In this document: positions 39,001 to 45,418 of the stretch, one piece after another
Position numbering within the stretch: the first letter of the stretch is position 1
How the letters are laid out: every line of letters begins with the position of its first letter
Source of the DNA: Trissonchulus latispiculum
Taxonomy: Eukaryota; Nematoda; Enoplea; Enoplida; Ironidae
Direction: 5' to 3'
Assembly: GCA_030248195.1 (NCBI GenBank)
Contig: JASAND010015551.1
Coordinates: 96,219 to 160,218 of the forward strand
Length of the DNA stretch: 64,000 nucleotides
Made by a program: the position numbers and the translations under genes
Notes under the pieces: generated by a model
What the model saw: the letters and a program-made list of their open reading frames with translations, nothing else
What the model was told of the DNA's origin: nothing
Databases searched by the model: none

Positions 39001-39996
39001 AAGCTGAGGAGCCAAATCGTCTAAGATGACAAAAAGCTGTATCTGTATGTACCTGTTCAAAACTGATGGTGATATTGACCTTATCATATTTCATGTTTCT
39101 TGACAAGGGAGGACTCTGCCAGGCCTTGGCCGTTCCGTCCACCAAATTCTCTACAGGATGCGAAGAGCGGGGATATCTCGCATCGCAATATCTGCAATTC
39201 TGGCCGCCCTGAAACACGAAAAGGAAAGCACATTTAAATTACTGTTGTCCTCCATCGTTTATGAACAAGCAGTTGTAAATAATACGTGTACTTAAAAGCA
39301 CAGAAAAGCTTCAACTGCGGGACCGGATGAATGGAATTTTGAAAAACGTTTTGGCCAGCCAGTTCAAAAATGGCCATCTCAAACGAGCTAGTCATGGTTA
39401 CTGAAAACTTTAGTGATTTCCCCATTTCAATAACTACAAGGAAGGAGACCGAAACATGAAATGCATTTCTTAAATTCATTCCACTGATATCCAACTAATA
39501 ATTGCATTCGTCCGTTCCTCAGCCACCTGTATATAATTGATTTTGCACAGAACAGACAGAATACGATTAGATTTTCGCGAAATGGCTACTTTTCGTAGCT
39601 ATAAATCAATAAGCTAAAACTAAGTTGAAAATATTTAAGCTGTCTGAAAAATTAAATTCAAATTCTGAAAACTCTCCTGCTTACTTCCAAAACGCTTAGT
39701 TTGGTATCATCATCAGCACCGCTTCTCAGCTCTGCAAAGGCGCTGTCGTGATTGTAGAAGAATCGAGCATTCTCCTCAAACGAGGTACTTCCAGTCAAAT
39801 CACAGAAATAGTCCTGTACGGGATCTCCATTGTCGCTGATTCCACAGGTTGAGGTGGCCGTCACTTTACGTCCTTCGGCCAAATTAAAATCCTGAGGTCG
39901 CAAAACAGAGGAATCGCCAGAAATCAGAGCACATTTTAGGCAAAATAAAATAAACAAAAAATGAATGGAAAAATAACCACGACTGGCTTCTGCCAT
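64..39996 (-). CDS. LAMA5-like: Laminin alpha chain, alpha-3/5 (LAMA5) type, 53 exons, 3' end outside window
   Basis: This gene encodes the long-arm-bearing chain of a laminin trimer, a secreted basement-membrane protein. Seen: signal peptide, LN domain, LE (laminin EGF) arrays, a large non-EGF domain IVb, a second LE array, an L4 domain, a third LE array and a heptad-rich coil, in that order. The combination of domain IVb followed later by L4 is the architecture of vertebrate LAMA5, LAMA3B and arthropod LanA, not of beta, gamma or alpha-1/2 chains. Total coding length in view is about 7,830 bases. Exon phases agree at all 52 junctions, but exons 16, 17 and 19 fit only after a one-base correction, and exons 14, 20 and 21 also contain frame breaks. 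The last exon seen ends in phase 1 at a GT donor, so the rest of the coil and the LG domains lie beyond position 1. The gene could be mis-sequenced or decaying in its middle; its identity is not in doubt. Confidence 0.95.
860..1577. mobile_element. Inverted-repeat element in intron 51
   Basis: Arms at about 860-1057 and 1436-1577 are inverted copies sharing, for example, GCCTGTCCTACAACGAGGCT and ACATGCGACGAA. The left arm carries an extra partly duplicated stretch of about 55 bases around 911-965. The centre is AT-rich with no coding content. This is probably a non-autonomous hairpin element (MITE). Confidence 0.7.
1640..2195. repeat. 147-bp tandem repeat, about 3.8 units
   Basis: The motif CACTTTGAGCATGCA recurs at 1661, 1808, 1955 and 2092, giving spacings of 147, 147 and 137; the last unit has lost ten bases. 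Units also share TTGCTCAGCTCGCT and a CCCCACCCC stretch. Confidence 0.85.
2205..2610. repeat. 163-bp tandem repeat, about 2.5 units
   Basis: GACCCTCCAGA-like motifs begin near 2212, 2375 and 2538, a 163-base period. Units share AGTGGAACCAGCACAGCAAG and GAGCTGGGCGCACCAGAAAA. It abuts the 147-bp array, so intron 51 holds two unrelated minisatellites side by side. The remainder of the intron (2640-3345) shows nothing coding, only a short hairpin near 3242. Confidence 0.85.
3242..3267. repeat. Perfect small hairpin next to short TCTGCGCA repeats
   Basis: ATAGGGGTCGC and its reverse complement flank a four-base loop. Just to the left, near 3171-3202, ATCTGCGCA occurs three times in about 30 bases. 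Function is unknown. Confidence 0.6.
4459..4810. mobile_element. MITE in intron 48
   Basis: Long terminal inverted repeats begin CCAAGAGTACAT and continue through ATCAGAGCAAAAACTATGCT on both sides. The element is flanked by TATTA at 4454-4458 and 4811-4815, which may be a five-base target duplication. The inner part contains G/C-runs but no coding sequence. Confidence 0.75.
6353..9116 (-). CDS. LAMA5-like: Laminin exons 37-44: third LE array
   Basis: Exons are 8996-9116, 8602-8715, 8233-8354, 7709-7795, 7221-7432, 6987-7087, 6664-6844 and 6353-6496. Exon 37 finishes the LE module split by L4 ([13 protein letters not shown]), then exon 38 continues ECARSHYR and [10 protein letters not shown]. 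Later landmarks are [84 protein letters not shown] and [13 protein letters not shown]. There are about eight modules. All borders are GT/AG with matching phases and there are no breaks. Confidence 0.94.
9274..10965 (-). CDS. LAMA5-like: Laminin exons 34-36: L4 (laminin IV type A) domain
   Basis: Exons are 10699-10965, 9617-9703 and 9274-9392. The L4 signature is seen as [19 protein letters not shown] followed by [10 protein letters not shown] and PDVILKG. Then come [14 protein letters not shown] and [17 protein letters not shown], and the domain closes with [19 protein letters not shown]. It sits between two halves of a split LE module, as in all L4-containing laminins. Exon 36 uses a GTGAGT donor two bases inside the Val codon, giving a phase-2 join to exon 37. 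Confidence 0.94.
10255..10330 (+). repeat. Degenerate tRNA-like promoter segment in intron 34
   Basis: TAGTTCAGTGGTTAAGAC resembles a pol III A box and ACGATTCCCAG a weak B box about 50 bases on. Probably an old SINE head. The rest of the 995-base intron (9704-10698) shows nothing I recognise. Confidence 0.4.
11376..12664 (-). CDS. LAMA5-like: Laminin exons 30-33: second LE array
   Basis: Exons are 12531-12664, 12245-12315, 11777-11921 and 11376-11516. They encode [42 protein letters not shown] and [11 protein letters not shown], then [12 protein letters not shown], the half LE module that in the family leads directly into the L4 domain. Frames are open. The intron just upstream of exon 30 contains a tRNA-derived SINE. 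The intron after exon 33 has an open minus-strand frame (11287-11036) that I do not count as an exon, because exon 33 and exon 34 join in phase without it. Confidence 0.93.
12722..13022 (+). repeat. tRNA-derived SINE in intron 29
   Basis: Starts with GGTCGGAATGGTCGAGTG and ATCTAAGGCGC, which look like the first half of a Leu/Ser-type tRNA, followed by a B-box-like GCAGTTGGATCCCCGG. A GC-rich body follows that differs from the AT-rich intron. It ends in a TTTACC/T-rich tail near 13020. Confidence 0.65.
13231..16790 (-). CDS. LAMA5-like: Laminin exons 22-29: second half of domain IVb and return to LE
   Basis: Exons are 16679-16790, 15973-16055, 15663-15813, 15204-15333, 14987-15034, 14476-14624, 13770-13888 and 13231-13439. 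All are open and in phase. Landmarks are [51 protein letters not shown], an [10 protein letters not shown] cysteine segment, [13 protein letters not shown], and finally [20 protein letters not shown], which is the conserved exit from IVb into CDCHHDGT and the next LE module. Exon 26 is only 48 bases. Exon 24 uses a GTGATC donor and exon 22 a GTATGC donor. Similarity to vertebrate LAMA5 is clear by eye over this whole stretch. Confidence 0.92.
13440..14475. other. Introns 27-28 of laminin, no extra feature
   Basis: Intron 28 (13440-13769) and intron 27 (13889-14475) flank exon 28. The latter contains a GC-richer block with a short ACGACGACGACG run near 14405 but nothing coding. Other laminin introns over 300 bases in which I saw nothing notable: 275-612, 3474-3920, 7796-8232, 10966-11375, 11922-12244, 14625-14986, 15334-15662, 16791-17179, 17344-17802, 19190-19679, 21558-21953, 22120-22720, 23605-23969, 24117-24500, 24636-24956, 27069-27810, 28378-28727. 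Confidence 0.6.
16150..16560. repeat. G/C-run repeat in intron 22
   Basis: Runs of C and G longer than ten bases around 16203-16240 and 16540-16553 flank a body that, on the minus strand, reads TAAGGTGCCCAGAAAATG and then TTGAGCAC. That body is related to segments at 25668-25830 and 61480-61640, so this is a dispersed repeat. It has no coding content. Confidence 0.6.
17180..20153 (-). CDS. LAMA5-like: Laminin exons 16-21: first half of domain IVb, with clustered frame breaks
   Basis: Exons are 20004-20153, 19680-19818, 19063-19189, 18775-18928, 17803-18057 and 17180-17343. Domain IVb is a large globular insert between LE arrays in LAMA5-type chains. Family landmarks: [69 protein letters not shown]. 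Breaks seen: net +1 in exon 16 near 20080-20090; +1 in the A5 run at 19691-19695; -1 at the A3 run 18842-18844; an in-frame TAG at 17833-17835 in exon 20, bypassed if frame changes before and after it; +1 near 17271-17272 and -1 near 17204-17208 in exon 21. Correcting exons 16, 17 and 19 by one base restores agreement with neighbouring intron phases. Exon 18 is clean. Confidence 0.85.
18300..18610. repeat. Imperfect inverted repeat in intron 19
   Basis: AATCGCATCTGATTGGCTA with nearby GTATCCCCTCC on the left is mirrored by AACCAATCAAATTCG with GGATCCCCTCC-type sequence on the right. Divergent arms suggest an old hairpin element. Confidence 0.4.
20653..21296. mobile_element. Hairpin element with internal G/C-run repeats in intron 15
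   Basis: The outer arms are AGAAGAAGAGTAAGCCACTA (20653 on) and its reverse complement ending at 21296, followed inward by paired stretches such as GCGTAACGGTGCT. Inside, the left half repeats CCCCGTTTGGTGGGG-like words and the right half repeats their reverse complement, so the entire 644 bases can fold on itself. It sits in the intron just before the frame-broken exons 16-21. Confidence 0.8.
21399..22119 (-). CDS. LAMA5-like: Laminin exons 14-15: last LE repeats before domain IVb, one frame break
   Basis: Exons are 21954-22119 and 21399-21557. Exon 14 begins [16 protein letters not shown] and exon 15 begins [16 protein letters not shown]. In exon 14 the frame that reads KPFVTGRI runs into a stop, while the frame that reads [10 protein letters not shown] begins directly after it. 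One extra base in the A run at 22014-22017 (T run on the coding strand) explains this, and removing it makes the exon fit both neighbouring phases. Exon 15 is intact. Confidence 0.9.
22721..26776 (-). CDS. LAMA5-like: Laminin exons 8-13: LE repeat array
   Basis: Exons are 26598-26776, 24957-25050, 24501-24635, 23970-24116, 23467-23604 and 22721-22855. Exons 8 and 9 share modules; from exon 10 on, each exon carries about one LE module of 45-49 residues with phase-1 borders, so exons could be gained or lost without breaking frame. Clear cysteine runs include [38 protein letters not shown] and [13 protein letters not shown]. All reading frames are open. Introns of 320-1,550 bases lie between them; one carries a SINE and another (25051-26597) an unclassified repeat. 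Confidence 0.94.
22930..23245 (-). repeat. tRNA-derived SINE in intron 12
   Basis: On the minus strand a pol III B box GGTTCGAATCCCC lies about 30 bases after GGGATGACGGAATTAG, followed by the body motif CCCTTGAGCAAGGGAC. That body word is common in marine-invertebrate and fish SINEs (general knowledge). The left end near 22930 is uncertain. Confidence 0.65.
25668..25835 (+). repeat. Dispersed repeat copy in intron 8
   Basis: TAAGGTGCCCAGAAATTGCC and TTTTTGATCAAAAATCGCC here match the copy at 61480-61640 and the reversed copy at 16290-16480. The rest of this 1.5-kb intron (25051-26597) is AT-rich; near 26510 are short GGGTCACCGGGT repeats. Confidence 0.6.
26978..28377 (-). CDS. LAMA5-like: Laminin exons 5-7: first LE repeats
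   Basis: Exons are 28164-28377, 27811-27929 and 26978-27068. Exon 5 starts with [20 protein letters not shown], the conserved junction from LN into LE1, and contains the doubled cysteine CCPGF typical of alpha chains. Exon 6 encodes [11 protein letters not shown] and ends GGGVCQNCR; exon 7 continues [11 protein letters not shown], completing LE2. Eight-cysteine spacing is intact throughout. LE modules form the rigid rod behind the LN domain. Intron phases are 1, 0, 1. Confidence 0.95.
28728..39996 (-). CDS. LAMA5-like: Laminin exons 1-4: signal peptide and LN domain
   Basis: Exons are 39685-39996, 39053-39208, 32215-32451 and 28728-28889, all joined in phase 0. The LN domain is the N-terminal polymerisation module of laminins. 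It opens with [16 protein letters not shown], an alpha-chain signature. Further family landmarks are the Cys pair in [30 protein letters not shown], then [33 protein letters not shown], an ICTYEFS-type segment, IVPLQDGE, and [14 protein letters not shown]. The segment ends at ITRR just before the first LE module. Intron 2 (6.6 kb) and intron 3 (3.3 kb) are far longer than the others and are filled by repeats. No frame breaks are seen here. Confidence 0.95.
30168..31165. mobile_element. GGGTTTTACCC-ended element, intact copy, intron 3
   Basis: A 998-base element bounded by a 13-base direct repeat ATCCTAGTTTTCG at 30155-30167 and 31166-31178. The ends carry GGGTAAAACCCGG and its reverse complement and are packed with GGCCCC/GGGGCC hexamers. 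The AT-rich interior has no long reading frame. Its interior matches the copy in intron 2 (CATTGTATTC, CAAAATTTTCC and other blocks), which establishes it as a mobile family. Confidence 0.8.
31200..31600. repeat. G-run AT-rich repeat next to the intron 3 element
   Basis: Runs of G near 31266-31277 and C near 31569-31585 bracket an AT-rich core. It resembles other G/C-run segments in the window in style but I could not align it to them. No exon was found in 28890-32214 beyond these repeats. Confidence 0.4.
33813..36338. repeat. Tandem array: six 410-bp units plus one 65-bp partial unit, intron 2
   Basis: Units begin TTAACGCATTTGGATC at 33813, 34223, 34633, 35043, 35518 and 35928; a partial unit lies at 35453-35517. 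Each full unit is a 65-base spacer plus a 345-base MITE whose ends are AAGGCCGGTTCACACTG and CAGTGTGAACCAGGCTT. I found no base differences between units in the stretches I compared. The partial unit is the spacer alone, with the MITE cleanly absent. The spacer word GCATTTGGATCATCCAA and AATCCAACCA also occur at the ends of the hAT-like palindromes at 37646 and 40382. Confidence 0.95.
37038..37320. mobile_element. hAT-like MITE, 283 bp, nested
   Basis: Terminal inverted repeats CAGGCCCGCACCCAGG and CCTGGGTGCGGCCTTG are flanked by the eight-base duplication TTAATAAT at 37030-37037 and 37321-37328. An eight-base duplication and CA-start ends are hAT hallmarks. The empty site is seen in the intron 3 sister element near 30800. 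The interior has G runs and no coding sequence. Confidence 0.85.
37568..38859. mobile_element. Foldback element with TGTCG ends, nested
   Basis: The arms start TGTCGTAACCTATTTTG and include CACCTATGCTAAAATGTCAC, repeated inverted at the right end. CCGG flanks both sides (37564-37567, 38860-38863); the sister element in intron 3 near 31045 reads straight through GCGCCGGG, giving an empty-site comparison. The arms extend far inward, so nearly the whole element is self-complementary. A second element is inserted in its left arm only. Confidence 0.8.
37646..38278. mobile_element. hAT-like palindromic element, copy 1 (633 bp), nested
   Basis: Ends GGATCTTTTCCACAATCC and the reverse complement, flanked by CTTTTCCA at 37638-37645 and 38279-38286. 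The right arm of the surrounding foldback shows the uninterrupted target. The 633 bases are almost fully self-complementary around a short centre near 37955. An identical-length copy lies at 40382. Confidence 0.88.
39384..39462 (-). pseudogene. Possible decayed duplicate of the start of exon 3 inside intron 1
   Basis: Within intron 1 the minus strand reads [16 protein letters not shown], close to the start of exon 3 ([13 protein letters not shown]), with shared DNA TTTCATGTT and ATTGAAATGGG. A pyrimidine-rich stretch ending TTGTAG precedes the match like a splice acceptor. The resemblance fades after about 50 bases. It lies upstream of exon 2, out of order, so it cannot simply be spliced into the known transcript. 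It could be a chance match. Confidence 0.35.
39994..39996 (-). promoter_or_regulatory. Chosen laminin start codon with strong context
   Basis: The ATG at 39996-39994 has A at -3 and G at +4. It opens a typical signal peptide with a short polar start, the hydrophobic core [13 protein letters not shown] and then small residues. The reading frame continues upstream to another ATG at 40143, which would add 49 residues without an improved signal; I judge that part to be 5' UTR. No clear TATA box is visible just upstream. An inverted-repeat element begins within about 200 bases of the start, so any proximal promoter must be short or overlap that element. Confidence 0.7.
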
Positions 39997-40204
39997 TCTC
40001 AAAACAACACCACCACCTTCAAGCGCTAAACTGAGAGAAGGCACTGACAAAGCTACCATAAAATTGTGAAAGCGCAAAATAGCAGAACACACTTTTAGCC
40101 AATTGAAATTGCCCAGCATTGACTTTAAACCAATGAGAGACATCTGTTTCCACAGCGCCCTCTGACGTGGAAGTTGACTGATGAAAACTAGTTTAATTCA
40201 TGAG

Positions 40205-41412
40205 TGATTCTTCCGCAACACCAGTCCATAACTTTCGCAAAACTTAACCGAATGAGCTCAAATTTGGTAAGGATGCATTTGAACACATTTTTGATCGATC
40301 AGTGACAAAAATTTAAAATTATAAAAAATTTGTAAGGGCAGTTTAACCAAAACTTTTTGTCTCCTATTGACTGAAAAGTTGGGATCTTTTCCACAATCCC
40401 CCCCTCAATACGAACTAGATGGATTGTGGGTTATTGGGTGATCCAAATCCGTTTATATTTTGCGAAGGTGCTGCCTGAGGCTCAGTAATTTCAAAAATTT
40501 ATAAAATTTTAAATTTTTTAAAATTTTAAAATTTTTTAAATTTCAAAATTTTTGAATTTTTTTAAAATTTTCTAATAGATTCGATGATGCTGAGCATTTT
40601 TCCTTTTTGTAGCAACATCTGAAAATGCTTCCTGCGATCTCTATAGCTGCTCTAACTGTAAAGATCAAAGGAAAACGCCGCCTGTATACAGCAGTAATCG
40701 TGTGTCTATTGTTGGCGGCAATTTCCTTTGATCTTTACAGTTAGAGCAGCTGTAGAGATCGCAGGAAGCATTTTCAGATGTTGCTGCAAGAAGGAAAAAT
40801 GTTCAGCATCATCGAATCTATCAGAAAATTTTAAAAACATTCAAAAATTTTAAAATTTAAAAAATTTTAAAATTTTAAAAAATTTAAAATTTTATAAATT
40901 TTTAAAATTACTGAGCATCAGGTAACATCTTCCCAAAATATGACCGCATTTGGATCATCCAATAACCCCCAATCCAACCAGTTCGTATTGAGGGGGGGAT
41001 TGTGGAAAAGATCCAAAAGTTGTACATGGAGGAGCCTTTCAGAGTCGCTAACCATGAATACGAAAACCGTGTTTCGATTCAGTATTTCGTTAGCTAGAAG
41101 TAAGCTTGAACGTTAAGCTTGAATCTTTAGCTTGTACTGAGTTAACGAAAGGTTGGATCGAAAAACAATTTTGAGATTCGTGTTCAGCACTTCAACGACC
41201 CTGAAAACTCCTATATATTATGTATATAAAATTTTTAAGCAAAATCGAAACAAAAATTATTTTGGATCCCCTTGGTCTCCCAAATTTAATACTATCAAAT
41301 TTTAAATTTTTATCACACATCAATCATAAATGTGTTCACATGCGCCTAATTTCAGCTCATTCGGTTAAGTCTTGCGAAAGTTATGGTCAGGTGGGCGTAA
41401 GACGGAAGAATC
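40205..41412. mobile_element. Inverted-repeat element just upstream of the laminin start
   Basis: Arms at about 40205-40300 and 41320-41412 share GATTCTTCCG, CATAACTTTCGCAA and ACTTAACCGAATGAGCT in opposite orientation. The hAT-like palindrome at 40382-41014 is inserted between the arms. The element occupies the space where the laminin promoter would be expected. Confidence 0.65.
40382..41014. mobile_element. hAT-like palindromic element, copy 2 (633 bp)
   Basis: Same length and ends as the copy at 37646-38278 but in the opposite orientation. Flanked by the eight-base duplication AAAAGTTG at 40374-40381 and 41015-41022. It contains no transposase; a related autonomous hAT would have to act in trans. 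Confidence 0.9.
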
Positions 41413-42054
41413 ACCAATTCTTGTTTCGTGGCAGTTTTGTTGTTGTTGGTGTTGTCGCTGCTTCCGGCCACCTGACCAAAGTCAATCGACCCGGGTAGCC
41501 CCACCAGGGTGGAGTCTTCCGCACTCCGTAGAATGATTAGGACCTCCAGTCCAAGGACCTATCCCAGAGGGCTTGGGCTGAGGGTGTTGGGCCCAGATGG
41601 AGGACACGGGCTCTGTCCGCCTGAGGGTAGGAGGAGATGAGGTAATGCAGGTGTCTTCTTCTTGGCCTGGATAGAACCTGCAGTAAGGATCCACTGATGC
41701 CATGCCCCGATACGATGCAAAAACCAGTTAAGTAGCGGGAAAAACCCGCCAACTTTAAGTTGGGAAAAGACTGTTCTCTCGCTTCTTTTGAGGTTGAGTT
41801 CAGAAGACCTGTGGGGCGCGAGATGTGGTTTAGATAACAGAGTCTGTTTAATTAGAGAAAAATTCACTGATCGGTGTGTAAAGCACCTGGAAATGTGGTA
41901 TTTGACTGCGCTAAACCGCCCGGGTGCCCGATTTTTTCGGGCGCCTAGTGGTGTGCAACTTTTTTATTCTTAAATTAGGTAGGACTACAAATATGGGCAA
42001 TACTTGGCTGAAGCACCAACGCTGTTGAAACTGTCGAAATCTTGCAATACAGGG
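41413..42054. other. Unassigned region upstream of laminin
   Basis: Contains a GC-rich stretch (41480-41720) open on the minus strand for 73 codons, but the translation matches no family I know and shows no splice context. A short hairpin links GGTCAGGTGG near 41384 with CCACCTGACC near 41467. Nothing else is recognised. Confidence 0.5.
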
Positions 42055-42343
42055 TTTTATACTATTTCCGGCCCAAAACATTAAAATTGAAATTCTGGCC
42101 GAATTTTATACTATTTCCGGCCCAAAATATTAAAATTGAAATTCGGGCCGCGTTTTATACTATTTCCCGCCCAAAACATTAAAAAAGAAATTCGGGCCTG
42201 CTTTTATACTATTACCGGCACAGAATATTAAAATTGGAGTTGGGCCGGGTTTTATACTATTTCCGGCCCAAAATATACAGCATTTTGTGGTGGGCCGGGT
42301 TTTATATAGTTTCCGTCCCGGCCTGGTTGCCGACTTTTATACA
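42055..42343. repeat. Minisatellite, period about 49, six diverged units
   Basis: Units begin TTTTATACTATTTCCGGCCC and end GGGCCGGG-like sequence. Six starts occur between 42055 and about 42310, with growing divergence to the right. Confidence 0.8.
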
Positions 42344-44200
42344 TCCCTTTTATCTATCATCTATCTATCATCACATATGCATTATCTACTCTTGGTATCA
42401 TGGAAGAAAGTTATGCTCAGACGAGTGGTACTTTCACCAGAGTAGGTGTAAATAAAGCAATATACAGCAATAAAAAGTGAAGGGTAATCATTTACTTGAT
42501 CTGGGTTGATAAAAATTTTACATGTAAACAAAGTCGTCGGGAAAATTTGGTGGATTTCGGAATTGGCGTTTCAAAAATGGCAACTTTGGTGTATCCGTCG
42601 AATGGTAACCTGTCTGGTTTTCGGAACATTAGCCTATATAAAAAATCTATTCCCACGGCGTAGAAAATTGGTTCCAAGGAATGTTTGGGAGCTGGAAACT
42701 GAAGGCTTCTGTTCTCCCCTTTGTAATATAAGGCTCTGGCTTCCTACAGTTCTCCAGGGTCCACTGTATAGTTGTACATATGTGGACAAGTATAATATGG
42801 CTATAACAACCTCATGAAGGGGCGGCTGCAGGAGACAGCGGAGACTGTAGTTCAGTTGCTAGTCCCCAAACAAAACCACTTGAATCAAAGAGGGCTGTTA
42901 AAATAGAATAGAAGTTTTCCTACGAACTCACCTAAAAAAACAGGGTTTGTCCTGACGCGCACAAGGTCGCGAGTCAAATGCTACATTAAGGTAGCATTTT
43001 CCTGAATCCTCATTGGACAAAGTTTTGCAAATTTTATTCACGATCTAATGAAAAACCTTTCTAAAGTTAACATAAATGATTATCCCTATTTCGATTCGTT
43101 ATTTATTATTTTATATTGTTTCATTTCTACATAGTCTGTCTAAAGTATATATCGCGAATTAGCATACAACAATCTTTAATTCTTTCTTTTTTGAACCACA
43201 GGATCCACATGAACCGCAGGAAAAAGTCTTTTCCACCAGAGATGGGGGTCTGGGGAGAGGGTGAATACCTTGCTTGATAATAAATTGTAACCAAGTTAAG
43301 GGGGGGGTCCAAATTTGGGCCATTTTATCGACTTTCTCCGATCTCACTGATTATTCCGTATTTCATGGTCCAAACGGTATATTTTAATGAGTTTTTAAAA
43401 TTAAAGTTGTAAGTCGTACGATTGTTGCGTAATTTCACCTCAAAGTTGAGGTCACATGTGTTAAACATAGGTAACTTAAAAAGTTTCACTTTTTTGGAGT
43501 AGTGTCAAAAAATCTCGAAACAGGTCATTGCTAACCAGCCTTGCTGGTATCATTAGAAAGGCCTGGATAAGGACTGTGATTTGTTGGAATTAGAATTTTG
43601 ATTAAGATCTTTAAAATGTTTTAATCAATTTTTGAATATTTAAAATTTGACACTCTTTTAAGGTGGTGATTCCTTTTGGGCACATATTGTTATTTGGCGG
43701 CATAAATCAAGATGAAATTTGATGAAACTTTCCGAAATAAGTTCTTTTAGCGTTCTAACACCCTCCGTGCAATCCCGATTCAAAAATTCGAGATTTCCGG
43801 CCAGAGTGGTTTTTCCCAATTTCTGAACGTTTGACAGCTGCCATACAGTTATGTATGACTATATTCATTTGAAAGATCTCAATGAGCTTCACATTTTATA
43901 GCAAGTGTTTTTAAAGCAAGTTTCTAGCTTTGCTCTACCGTGAGATATAGCCGATTTTCTTGTTGAGTTGAGTTGGTTTAAAGGACAATTCGGATTAGTC
44001 TGCAAAAAATTAGCCTCATATTTTCATGACGGATTGATTACATACTGACAACACATTTGAGTTTTCAAATCCATTTTTCATTATCTATAAGGTTTTCCCT
44101 TAGAATACAGGGGTAAAGGAGGAATGTCATCATTTGAGCAAACAATTGTAACACTGATTCACCGGTGGATCCTCAGTTTCTCAACGCTTGATTGGTTTCA
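42344..44200. other. No gene recognised
   Basis: AT-rich sequence with short open frames lacking any family signature. Around 43665 a TTTTAAGGTGGTGATTCC word loosely recalls the end of the TTAA-type element found at 48609, so part of this may be an old relative. Confidence 0.5.
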
Positions 44201-44204
44201 GGAC

Positions 44205-44520
44205 AAAGTGCTTTTGTGGTGATTTTTTAAAACGCTTCGCAATTTTGGGAGTAGAAAAGAGCTTTATACATCGTTTTAAAGCTTATGTTATGTACATTCA
44301 CATGTGCAAAGCAAAATAATAGCATTTTTGAGAAAATGGTTTCTCAGCCGAATCTCTAGCTTAAAGCAACAAATCCCATCCCAACTAATAGGCAGGCATT
44401 TATAAAATGGGCAATTGGACCGCGCATCGATTGAGTATAAATAAACGAAAAATGTCCGTACAATTTGGCAATAATTTTGAAAAAATTTCTTTCCTCGAAA
44501 ATGGCCGTTTTGTGATGCCG
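44205..44520 (+). mobile_element. Partial, diverged copy of the TTAA-type 1-kb element
   Basis: Shares TGCTTTTGTGGTGATTTTT, TATACATCGTTTTAAAGCTT and CGATTGAGTATAAATAA with the full copies at 48609 and 52313, in the same orientation as the first. A central block is missing and the ends are not preserved. Confidence 0.75.
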
Positions 44521-45418
44521 TCAATGTGATGATCATCACCCGAGGGTACAAAGTGTTAGCCAGGAACTGGCCCCACAAGATTGGTCAAAAACAACTCAAC
44601 CAAGTTGTCAGACGGGAGTCTCAAAGCCTGGTCGACAGATGACGTCTCCTCCTTTTTTTAAAAAGAACATGCTCCGTCGGCCTCAGCGTTGCCATATCTG
44701 GCGGCTAGCCAGAGGAGCAGCACACAGCACGAGTCTTCAATGCAAAAACAAGGGCACGACAGCCTTTGCACCAAAGTGAGACGACCTCCAAGTGTGCTGT
44801 TCAGTGATATGGCCTAATACTGGTGGAAGCACAGCGATTGAGTTTGCACTGTCCTCCCAGTCCTTCCTCAAAATCAGCATGGCAGCCTCATCCTCCAGAA
44901 GCCGCAAGAAAGCAAGGCGGAGGTGGAGGAGGCATTTATTAGTGGTAGTTTAAAGCGCTAGGAGACAACTTTCCAATTATTTACAATTGGAGTTGTTATA
45001 GCTAATTTTGCAGAAGTCTAACTACTAACAAAAACTAAGCATTAGACTGCCTAACAAGAAGAAGAAGAGCCGAACTATATTCGTTAAGAAACAAGGTGGC
45101 GAACAAAACTGTATGAATATGGGGCTATATATGCAAATTAGTTTGGCAATATTTTCAGTCTACACGATTTTATTTATATCAGTCACAATGACACACTCCC
45201 AAGGCAAAAGTCTACATTTTAGAAAAACGGAAGAAGAGAACAAAAGGAACAAAATTCTAGGTAGTAGATAACACGATGAATCGTAGTAATCATGAGTAGC
45301 TCATTATACTAGTCCGCGGCACATCAGATATGAATTTTTTGTTGACGGAATGAGCAGTACGAGTTTGATCCAGAGGTAACCACGGCTTAGCCGCCTGCTT
45401 GATAGATAGCAGCTCAGG

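Noticed and set aside
39994..40143. Upstream ATG at 40143 as the laminin start
   Set aside because: It would bury the signal peptide about 50 residues in; the ATG at 39996 has better context and a canonical signal sequence.
41482..41703. 73-codon GC-rich minus-strand frame as a gene
   Set aside because: No family signature, no splice or start context, and overlapping frames are equally open.
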